This document shows, in pieces, positions 1 to 4,438 of a stretch of 7,631 bases of DNA (position 1 is its first letter; every line of letters begins with the position of its first letter). A program made the translations under genes and the position numbers. Under the pieces are notes generated by a model. It made no database searches. It was given only the letters and a program-made list of their open reading frames with translations, and was not told the origin of the DNA. This DNA comes from Candidatus Sulfopaludibacter sp. SbA3 (GTDB taxonomy: Bacteria > Acidobacteriota > Terriglobia > 2-12-FULL-54-10). The stretch spans positions 1 to 7,631 of the forward strand of contig CAMBEY010000141.1 in the NCBI GenBank assembly GCA_945865705.1, written 5' to 3'.

Positions 1-194
1 TGCATCCCGTGGTGATCCTCATCGGCATCATCGGCGGCAGCCAGGTGTTCGGCTTCATCGGATTTCTGGTCGGCCCGCTGATCTTCTCAGTCTTCCTCCA
101 GCTATTCCGTTTCATCGCCGAGTATCGCAAGCTGGAGGCAGCGCCCGTCGAGTTATCTCCATCTGGCATTAATTCCCCGCCCCCATTTACTTAG
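1..194 (+). CDS. AI-2E family transporter, C-terminal end (5' partial)
   Basis: Reading from base 3, the open frame enters from outside the window and ends at TAG (192-194), giving about 63 residues. The visible part begins H-P-V-V-I-L and runs through a hydrophobic, glycine-rich stretch (IGIIGGSQVFGFIGFLVGP) into a second hydrophobic run and a charged tail (FRFIAEYRKLE). A short His-Pro followed by a Gly-Gly turn, a 'FGF.G...GP' motif and a final membrane helix is the usual end of AI-2E/PerM permeases (PF01594), polytopic inner-membrane proteins linked to export of autoinducer-2 or other small solutes and to Na+/H+ antiport. The substrate cannot be deduced. GTG at position 9 is an internal valine, not a start. 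The proline-rich last 15 residues are not conserved in the family as far as I recall. Only the C-terminus is visible, so the family call is good but not certain. Confidence 0.8.
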   Translation, partial: HPVVILIGIIGGSQVFGFIGFLVGPLIFSVFLQLFRFIAEYRKLEAAPVELSPSGINSPPPFT

Positions 195-218
195 CTGCGC
201 GGCCTGTGTGCCGTGCAG
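195..218 (+). terminator. Hairpin directly after the permease stop codon
   Basis: A 9-bp stem (CTGCGCGGC with GCCGTGCAG, one G-T wobble) closes a 6-nt loop and begins on the base after the TAG stop. It is GC-rich and well placed for a terminator, but there is no U-tract behind it (TCTGACG follows). It may therefore be a weak terminator or an mRNA 3'-end stabiliser. Confidence 0.4.
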
Positions 219-228
219 TCTGACGATC

Positions 229-257
229 TTGACATGGCGAATCACCCGCCGCAGAAT
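229..257 (+). promoter_or_regulatory. Candidate sigma-70-type promoter of the di-iron protein gene
   Basis: A perfect -35 hexamer TTGACA (229-234) is followed after 17 bp by CAGAAT (252-257), which matches four of the six -10 consensus bases. Transcription would begin near 264 and leave a leader of about 90 nt before the ATG at 355. The position between the permease-end hairpin and the next gene fits independent transcription of that gene. This is a sequence match only. Confidence 0.45.
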
Positions 258-270
258 AGCTCTTCTCCAA

Positions 271-312
271 TGTGCAGCCTAGGAGCACAGCCCCGGCGCG
301 CAGCCTCGGAGC
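271..312 (+). promoter_or_regulatory. Leader with small hairpin and 13-bp direct repeat
   Basis: TGTGC (271-275) and GCACA (285-289) form a perfect 5-bp inverted repeat around a 9-nt loop. A 13-bp word, GCAGCCTAGGAGC (274-286), recurs 26 bp later as GCAGCCTCGGAGC (300-312) with one mismatch. Both lie between the candidate promoter at 229-257 and the start codon at 355, so they could be operator half-sites or leader RNA structure. A regulatory role is an inference. Confidence 0.3.
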
Positions 313-354
313 GTGAGATGGAGTGCATATCCTATCGAAAGAAAGAGTCCAACC

Positions 355-1086
355 ATGCCTGAAGAATCTCTGCAGACACCCCAGCAAACATTCGACATCG
401 GCGACCCGCTGCCCGACGAGTACCGCGACCTGCTGGTGCGCATGATGTCGCACGAGGGCGAGCGCACCGGCAACCGCAGCTTCATGGTCTTCTTCGAGAG
501 CGTGCTGGACAACGCCGGCAAGTACGCGCCGCATCAGGACGCGCAGCTCACCATGGCCGGCTACGTCGCCGAGGAGATGAAGCACTGCATCATGTTCCAC
601 CGCCTCATCATGGAGATCGACAAGGACCTCGTCTTCCGCGACACGCCCTTCGCGCACTACGCCTTCCACCTGCCGCGCAACACCTGGACTGACATGAATT
701 GGTTCAACTTCTTCCTCGACCTCAACGGCGCCTTCCACGCCGGCGAGTGGAAGCACTCCAGCTACCTGCCGCTGCGCCGCATCGCGCCCACCATCGAGCG
801 CGACGAGTTCGGCCACTCCGACATGGGCTACCGCTTTCTTGAGGCCACTTGCAAGACCCCCGAGGGCAAGGCCGAGGCGCAGGAGAAGCTCTACACCTGG
901 TACCCCGCCGCGCTCGACACCTTCGGCACCTCCACCTCCAAGCGCAACCCGCGCTTCCTCCACTGGGGACTGAAGACCATGACCAACGAAGAGATCCGCC
1001 AGTCCTACCGCCGCTACGTGGACGAAAAACTGCGCGCCCTGGGCATGACCATCCCCGACGAAAAAGCCAACCGCCGCTTCTTGTGA
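355..1086 (+). CDS. Ferritin-like di-iron protein, phenylacetyl-CoA epoxidase PaaA/PaaC-like
   Basis: The protein has 243 residues and is helical, without a signal peptide or membrane segment. Two ExxH motifs expected of a ferritin-like di-iron centre are visible: E74-M-K-H77 (in VAEEMKHCIMFHR) and E151-F-G-H154 (in ERDEFGHSDMGYR). A third, E131-W-K-H134, lies between them, and acidic residues near 34-48 could supply the first-helix ligand. The pattern, length and helix order resemble the PaaA/PaaC family (PF05138), whose catalytic member epoxidises the ring of phenylacetyl-CoA with O2 in the cytosol. No paaB, paaD, paaE or CoA-ligase gene is adjacent, so it may act on another substrate or be a stand-alone homologue. 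ATG at 355 is preferred over an in-frame GTG at 313 because the intervening residues look like translated leader and the purine-rich GAAAGAAAGAG precedes 355. Codons end very predominantly in G or C, more than in the pil genes. Confidence 0.65.
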   Translation: MPEESLQTPQQTFDIGDPLPDEYRDLLVRMMSHEGERTGNRSFMVFFESVLDNAGKYAPHQDAQLTMAGYVAEEMKHCIMFHRLIMEIDKDLVFRDTPFAHYAFHLPRNTWTDMNWFNFFLDLNGAFHAGEWKHSSYLPLRRIAPTIERDEFGHSDMGYRFLEATCKTPEGKAEAQEKLYTWYPAALDTFGTSTSKRNPRFLHWGLKTMTNEEIRQSYRRYVDEKLRALGMTIPDEKANRRFL

Positions 1087-1101
1087 TTCCCGGTTTGGTA
1101 G

Positions 1102-1135
1102 CCACGGTGAGCGATTTTCTCGCCGTGGGATTTTT
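1102..1135 (+). terminator. Strong rho-independent terminator
   Basis: A 10-bp stem (CCACGGTGAG with CTCGCCGTGG, one T-G wobble) encloses the 7-nt loop CGATTTT at 1102-1128 and is followed by GATTTTT. It starts 15 bases after the TGA of the di-iron protein gene and fits a classic intrinsic terminator for that transcript. Confidence 0.85.
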
Positions 1136-1213
1136 CGCGCGCACGTGGACATGATCGCGAAATGTTCGCCCCAATGCCGCCCCATGCCAGCCCGCCAAAT
1201 CATCCAAATTTGC

Positions 1214-1258
1214 GGTTCTGCCCAAAGTACACACGTTCACGGTTCTGACCACTCTGAC
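1214..1258 (+). repeat. 45-bp dispersed repeat, left copy (inverted partner at 4184-4228)
   Basis: The segment starts GGTTCTGCCCAAAGT and ends GGTTCTGACCACTCTGAC. Its reverse complement is found at 4184-4228 with 43 of 45 bases identical, the two differences lying at the 16th and 18th bases. The copies bracket the whole propeller block. GGTTCTG also occurs twice inside each copy. Confidence 0.85.
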
Positions 1259-1287
1259 AAGATTTCCGTGGTTCGGGATTCGGCCCG

Positions 1288-1313
1288 CCGTCCGTAGCCT
1301 TGGCGTAGGACGG
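1288..1313. repeat. Small palindromic repeat
   Basis: CCGTCC (1288-1293) pairs with GGACGG (1308-1313) around GTAGCCTTGGCGTA, in which the TA steps can extend the stem. On the minus strand it reads GTCCTACGCCAAGGCTACGG, a word I recall as recurrent between genes of Acidobacteria and Planctomycetes; that recollection is unverified. Confidence 0.45.
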
Positions 1314-1407
1314 AATTCTGAAAATCCCAGTTCAGGAACTTCCCACCGGTCCTCGATCACCACTTTTTTGAAAACCATTTCCGCCAAATAATCCAAATTT
1401 TCCAACC

Positions 1408-1487
1408 TGACCAAATTCGCGGTTCCGCCAGTCGCACAAATTTTCCAACTTTTCCAAATCGCCCACTCTGACCAACTTCGCGGTTCC
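1408..1487. repeat. 19-bp imperfect direct repeat
   Basis: TGACCAAATTCGCGGTTCC (1408-1426) recurs as TGACCAACTTCGCGGTTCC (1469-1487), 18 of 19 identical, with a 61-bp period. The spacer carries more of the same vocabulary (CCAACTTTTCCAAATCG). The composition is low-complexity and non-coding. Confidence 0.6.
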
Positions 1488-1531
1488 CACCATCACCATC
1501 GCTGGCATTCAAGCGGATTGCTCCGGTAGCC

Positions 1532-1642
1532 CGGCACTATTCTTGTGCCGCAGGCTTTTAAGTAACGGCAGGCCTCCGGCCTGCCCCATAGAACGGGCCA
1601 GAGGCCCGTTGCCGCCAGAACGTAGCGCCGGCTTCCAGCCGG
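1532..1642. repeat. Array of four consecutive perfect hairpins
   Basis: Four perfect stems follow one another: CGGCAC/GTGCCG (1532-1550, 7-nt loop), GGCAGGCC/GGCCTGCC (1567-1585, loop TCC), AACGGGCC/GGCCCGTT (1592-1610, loop AGA) and CCGGCT/AGCCGG (1628-1642, loop TCC). Three of them have 3-nt loops. Clusters of tight GC-rich hairpins are typical of REP-like extragenic palindromes. The array directly adjoins the left arm of the inverted-repeat element at 1651. Confidence 0.75.
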
Positions 1643-1650
1643 AACGAAGT

Positions 1651-1849
1651 GACAGTGCCGCGCGCGTCAGCAAGCGGGCCCATGGAACCCAACGCCCCGG
1701 ACGCAAAGGTTTGGATTTCGTGATGATGCAAAGGTGACGCGAAGGTTTGGATTTCACGATGGCGTCAGATTCGGGCGTGGGAAAAAGCAGCGGCGCCCGG
1801 GGCGTGGTTTTTCCATCGGCCCGCTTGCTGACGCGCGCGGCTCTGTGAC
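1651..1849. repeat. ~200-bp element with ~50-bp inverted arms, complete copy
   Basis: The left arm (about 1651-1700) contains GCCGCGCGCGTCAGCAAGCG followed by GGCC; the right arm (about 1797-1849) is its reverse complement with the same 24-base core unchanged and a few differences outside it. The interior holds a 24-bp direct repeat (1701-1724 and 1737-1760, 21 of 24 identical, word AAGGTTTGGATTTC). The same arms recur at 3511-3904 and about 4341-4432. In one frame the right arm encodes a peptide containing PLADARGSV. The element looks like a non-autonomous, MITE- or REP-like palindrome. Confidence 0.8.
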
Positions 1850-3488
1850 GAACATGGCCACGCAGCTTTACCTGCGCCCGCTCGACAGCAATGAATCGAA
1901 ACCCATCGCGGGAACCGAGGGCGCAACTGGTCCGTTCTTTTCGCCCGACGGCCAATGGATCGGCTTCTTCGCGGGCGGAAAGCTGAAGAAGGTTTCCGTG
2001 CATGGCGGCTCGGCAGTGACGCTGGCCAGCGCGCCCACTCCCGGAGGAGTCAGTTGGAGCAGCGAGGGAATTCTGGCGTTGCAGGGAACAACAGCGCTGG
2101 GCCTGCAACAGGTGGCGCAAGAAGGCAACACGCCGCACCAACTGACCCAACTGGGATCGGGAGAGTTCATTCACCGCTGGCCGGAGTTCCTGCCGGGCGG
2201 TCAAGCGTTGCTCTTTGCGGGATCATCATCCAGCATTAGCTGGAACGCCGCACAGATTGCCGTCCAGCCGGTGGGGCAGGCATTAAAGTCAGAGGACCTG
2301 CCTGTCTCCGGTGGACAGGCCGAGAAGCTTCCACCGACCGAGCGCAAGAACCTGGCACAAGGCACTGCGCCACGCTATGCCGCAAGCGGACATTTACTGT
2401 ATGCGCAAGCCGGGACGCTGATGGCCGCCCCATTCGACGCCCAGCGGCTGGCGCTGACGGGCGCCGCCGTTCCCGCGCTGGAAGGCGTGATGCAGATTAA
2501 CTCGACTGGCGCGGCGCAGTACAGCGTCTCCTCGACCGGAACCTTGGCTTTTCTGCCCGGAGGAGTTACGGGCAGCCAAACCCGCATGGTCTGGGTGAGC
2601 CGCAGCGGTGAGGAACAACCGCTGTCGGCTCCCCAGCACACTTTCCAGTTTCCGCGCGTCTCGCCCGATGGCAGCCGGATAGCCGTAACGGTCTCGGACC
2701 AGGACTCGCAGATTTGGGTTTACGACCTCTCCAGAAATACCCTTACCCGGCTGACCTTTGAGGGAAGTATAAATATCACCCCAGCCTGGTCGTCGGACGG
2801 GAGTCGGGTTGCCTTTCACTCGAACCGGACGGACCCGGCCAATGTGTATTGGCAGTTGGCCGACGGCAGCGGCGGAGCCGAGCGGCTGACGGTGAGCGAT
2901 TATCTTCCCTATGCGAGTTCGTTCTCACCGGGCGGACAACTCCTGGCGTTTATTGAACAGAGTCCCGAGACCAATCGCGATCTATGGGTGCTGAATCTGA
3001 AAAATCGCAGGGCTGCACCTTTTCTGAAGACCTCCTATGAGGAAACCGCGCCGAAGTTTTCTCCCGACGGAAAATGGCTGGCCTATTCTTCGGATGAATC
3101 GGGGCGGCGCGAGATATACGTGCAACCCTATCCCGGCCCCGGCGGAAAGTGGCAGATATCCACCGACGGCGGCCAGGAGCCAGCCTGGAACCCCAAAGGC
3201 GGCGAGCTGTTCTACCGCAGCGGGAGCAAGCTCATGGCCGTGGACGTTAATCAGAGCCGCGACCGTGAGGGAGCGGTGGTTTCTGGTTTCACTGCAGGCA
3301 CGCCGCACATGCTCTTCGACGGCCCTTACCTGCCAACGAGCGGCAGCTTTCCCTTCTACGATGTCAGCCCCGACGGCCAGCGCTTCCTGATGCTGAAGCC
3401 CGTCGAGTCGCAAGCCTCCGCCCCCACGCAGATCAACGTGGTGCTGAACTGGTTCGAGGAGCTGAAGCAAAAAGTTCCGGTGAAGTGA
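1734..3488 (+). CDS. PD40/TolB-like beta-propeller protein: sensor half of a Ser/Thr-kinase receptor lacking its kinase
   Basis: The ORF has 584 codons. Propeller blade motifs recur at residues 69-80 (FSPDGQWIGFFA), 309-318 (SPDGSRIAV), 351-363 (AWSSDGSRVAFHS), 396-407, 441-453 (KFSPDGKWLAYSS), 484-494 and 543-554 (DVSPDGQRFLML). The C-terminal INVVLNWFEELK is the usual end of large acidobacterial proteins with an N-terminal Pkinase domain, a membrane helix and a PD40 (PF07676) propeller of about 850-900 residues. Here no kinase or membrane helix is encoded. Residues 1-40 are translated from the right arm of the inverted repeat (1797-1849) and its interior. Family-like sequence starts at ATG 1854 (MATQLYLRPLD). 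Neither GTG 1734 nor ATG 1854 has a convincing ribosome site. Two segments (about residues 183-201 and 507-515) look like in-frame repeat inserts. It is best read as a 5'-truncated gene or pseudogene, although over 540 codons stay open. Confidence 0.75.
   Translation: MTRRFGFHDGVRFGRGKKQRRPGRGFSIGPLADARGSVTNMATQLYLRPLDSNESKPIAGTEGATGPFFSPDGQWIGFFAGGKLKKVSVHGGSAVTLASAPTPGGVSWSSEGILALQGTTALGLQQVAQEGNTPHQLTQLGSGEFIHRWPEFLPGGQALLFAGSSSSISWNAAQIAVQPVGQALKSEDLPVSGGQAEKLPPTERKNLAQGTAPRYAASGHLLYAQAGTLMAAPFDAQRLALTGAAVPALEGVMQINSTGAAQYSVSSTGTLAFLPGGVTGSQTRMVWVSRSGEEQPLSAPQHTFQFPRVSPDGSRIAVTVSDQDSQIWVYDLSRNTLTRLTFEGSINITPAWSSDGSRVAFHSNRTDPANVYWQLADGSGGAERLTVSDYLPYASSFSPGGQLLAFIEQSPETNRDLWVLNLKNRRAAPFLKTSYEETAPKFSPDGKWLAYSSDESGRREIYVQPYPGPGGKWQISTDGGQEPAWNPKGGELFYRSGSKLMAVDVNQSRDREGAVVSGFTAGTPHMLFDGPYLPTSGSFPFYDVSPDGQRFLMLKPVESQASAPTQINVVLNWFEELKQKVPVK
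2275..2320. repeat. Overlapping palindromes inside the propeller frame
   Basis: GGCAGG (2275-2280) can pair with CCTGCC (2297-2302), and GCCTGTC (2300-2306) with GACAGGC (2314-2320, 7-nt loop). The two stems share bases 2300-2302 and so exclude each other. The segment encodes residues such as SEDLPVSGGQAEKL, which I do not expect at this point in the family, where a short 'TGERK' turn normally follows the strand. It is probably a palindromic insert that kept the frame. Confidence 0.4.
3252..3281. repeat. Repeat-like in-frame insert encoding QSRDREGAV
   Basis: The coding text around AGCCGCGACCGTGAGGGAGC gives S-R-D-R-E-G-A-V between the strand LMAVDVN and the turn FTAGTPHMLFDG, which normally join after only a few residues. 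It contains the small stem ACCG/CGGT. I recall this nucleotide word, and the peptide SRDREGAV, as recurrent in acidobacterial genomes; this is unverified. Confidence 0.4.
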
Positions 3489-3510
3489 CGTGTGACGGTA
3501 TCGCGTGCCC

Positions 3511-3904
3511 GTGCCGCGTGACAGTGCCGCGTGACAGTGCCGCGCGCGTCAGCAAGCGGGCCTATGGAACCCAACGTCCCGGGTCCCGGGGTTTAGAGTT
3601 AGAGCATTTCTCCTAATGGTGTAGCCCCGGATGCCTTTCGTCCCTACCGGTCAACCCCTTGCGGGGTTGAATTCCCGCGCTTGGCTATGCTTCCGTAGGT
3701 TAAAACCTACGGCTATTCACGGATCGCCCCTTCAGGGCTATTCCAGAGCAGTCTACACCTTCCCGAGAAATGCTCTAGAACCCACGTTTAGGACACAAAA
3801 TCACAACGTAATCGGGCGCAAGAAAGCAGCGGCACCCGGAAGATGGTTTTTCCATTGGCCCGCTTGCTGACGCGCGCGGCACTGTCACGCAAACTGTCAC
3901 GCGG
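3511..3904. repeat. Second copy of the inverted-arm element, interrupted by a 178-bp insert
   Basis: The left arm (about 3537-3580) carries the same 24-base core as 1651-1849. The right arm (about 3800-3880) contains the core in reverse and, upstream, AGCAGCGGC.CCCGG and GGTTTTTCCAT as in the first copy. Its outer ends carry tandem tags: GTGCCGCGTGACA twice at 3511-3536 plus a partial third, and ACTGTCACGCAA/ACTGTCACGCGG at 3881-3904. Unlike the copy at 1651, its centre is occupied by the 3600-3777 element. Confidence 0.75.
3600..3777. mobile_element. 178-bp MITE-like element with 13-bp terminal inverted repeats
   Basis: Perfect 13-bp terminal inverted repeats, TAGAGCATTTCTC (3600-3612) and GAGAAATGCTCTA (3765-3777), are followed by a symmetric 5x5-nt internal loop and a 7-bp inner stem GGTGTAG/CTACACC (3618-3624/3753-3759). 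Inside are three hairpins: TCAACCCC/GGGGTTGA (3651-3670), CCGTAGGTT/AACCTACGG (3693-3712) and GCCC/GGGC (3726-3738). The element begins and ends in TA, as expected if insertion duplicated a TA target (the habit of IS630/Tc1-like enzymes). It has no coding capacity. It lies between the two arms of the host inverted repeat at 3511-3904, so it probably inserted there. Structured RNA is an alternative reading. Confidence 0.65.
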
Positions 3905-3980
3905 CACCGTTTACCGTGCGCCTAGTGGGCGGCGAGTCAATAGGGGGAATTTGGAATCTTTGGGCGAAACCGGGAAAGGC

Positions 3981-4006
3981 GGGGGGTGGGGGGTAGGGTG
4001 TGGGGG
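3981..4006 (+). other. G-quadruplex-forming sequence
   Basis: Four guanine runs (6, 6, 3 and 5 G) are separated by loops T, TA and TGT, satisfying the usual G3+N1-7 rule on the plus strand. It lies in non-coding DNA downstream of the ferredoxin gene, in the repeat block. Confidence 0.6.
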
Positions 4007-4039
4007 TGGCCGGCAAATTCCGACGATGCCGCGAATCTT

Positions 4040-4104
4040 GTCAGGTTGGACGATTTGGACGTTGTGGGATTTGTGGGCAGAGTGGTCAGGTTGGACGATT
4101 TGGA
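4040..4104 (+). repeat. Perfect 20-bp direct repeat, 45-bp period
   Basis: GTCAGGTTGGACGATTTGGA occurs at 4040-4059 and again at 4085-4104 without mismatch. The spacer (GTGGGATTTGTGGGCAGAGTG) shares words with the 45-bp repeat at 4184-4228 and, in reverse, with 1381-1495. Confidence 0.8.
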
Positions 4105-4183
4105 TCATTTGACGTGCGAGATGGGTACGCAGCGGCAGGAAAACTGATCGGAAATTCCCCCGAATCCCCGGTTTGTCAATTTG

Positions 4184-4228
4184 GTCAGAGTGGTCAGAAC
4201 CGTGAACGTTTGCACTTTGGGCAGAACC
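4184..4228 (-). repeat. 45-bp dispersed repeat, right inverted copy
   Basis: The segment begins GTCAGAGTGGTCAGAACC and ends CACTTTGGGCAGAACC on the plus strand. Its reverse complement matches 1214-1258 at 43 of 45 positions. Together they form long-range inverted repeats about 2.9 kb apart. Confidence 0.85.
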
Positions 4229-4259
4229 GATTATTTGGGCAAGTTGGGTGGGGGATTTT

Positions 4260-4333
4260 ATCCGCAGATTACACCGATTACGCTGATAGTTTTTTGCGCA
4301 TTTCGCTCTGGGGAATCTGCGCGATCTGTGGAT
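4260..4333. repeat. 74-bp palindrome-ended intergenic repeat
   Basis: ATCCGCAGAT (4260-4269) faces ATCTGTGGAT (4324-4333), a 10-bp inverted pair with one G-T wobble. The interior ATTACACCGATTACGCTGAT resembles a word I recall as a common intergenic repeat in several phyla (reverse reading ATCAGCGTAATC...); this is unverified. No gene is involved. Confidence 0.5.
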
Positions 4334-4340
4334 GGGAAGG

Positions 4341-4432
4341 ACGCGCTTGCGGCCGGGGCAGGTTGTTCCATCGGCCCGCATGCTGACGCGCGCGGCACTG
4401 GCACGCAAACTGTCACGCAAACTGGCACGCCG
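4341..4432 (-). repeat. Half copy of the inverted-arm element with three tandem tags
   Basis: The arm core is seen in reverse (TCGGCCCGCATGCTGACGCG onward) after GTTCCATC, as in 1797-1849 and 3841-3880. It is followed by three 12-bp units, ACTGGCACGCAA, ACTGTCACGCAA and ACTGGCACGCCG (4397-4432). No opposite arm is found between 3905 and 4340, so this is a single-armed copy. Its tagged end stops 6 bp from the stop codon of the ferredoxin gene. Confidence 0.7.
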
Positions 4433-4438
4433 GGCTGT

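Larger units (their letters stand above)
1136..1531. other. Gene-free region of repeat words
   Basis: No convincing gene lies here; the minus-strand frames that cross it have no family-like sequence and run antisense through the di-iron protein gene. The stretch is made of short recurring words (CCAAAT, CCAACTT, GCGGTTC, CACTCTGACC), the 45-bp inverted-repeat copy at 1214-1258, a hairpin at 1288-1313 and a near-duplicate 19-mer at 1408-1426 and 1469-1487. It marks the left edge of the repeat-rich block. Confidence 0.6.
3905..4340. other. Gene-free region of short repeats
   Basis: I see no gene in this stretch. It holds a G-rich tract (3981-4006), a 10-bp inverted pair (GGGGGAATTT 3943-3952 with AAATTCCCCC 4152-4161), a perfect 20-bp direct repeat (4040-4104), the right copy of the 45-bp repeat (4184-4228) and a palindrome-ended 74-bp repeat (4260-4333). 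The words are largely the reverse complements of those at 1136-1531. Confidence 0.6.

Noticed and set aside
187..1203. Long minus-strand open frame opposite the di-iron protein gene
   Set aside because: It is antisense to a convincing gene with strong third-position GC bias, which generates open antisense frames. Its protein is low-complexity (Val/Gly/Ala/Glu-rich) without motifs.
1381..1495. Possible CRISPR array from recurring words
   Set aside because: The repeated units are imperfect, differ in length and spacing, and only two copies of the longest word exist. No cas gene is present.
1509..2204. Minus-strand frame across the repeat element and the start of the propeller
   Set aside because: It is composed of reverse-translated repeats and antisense propeller sequence, with no family features.
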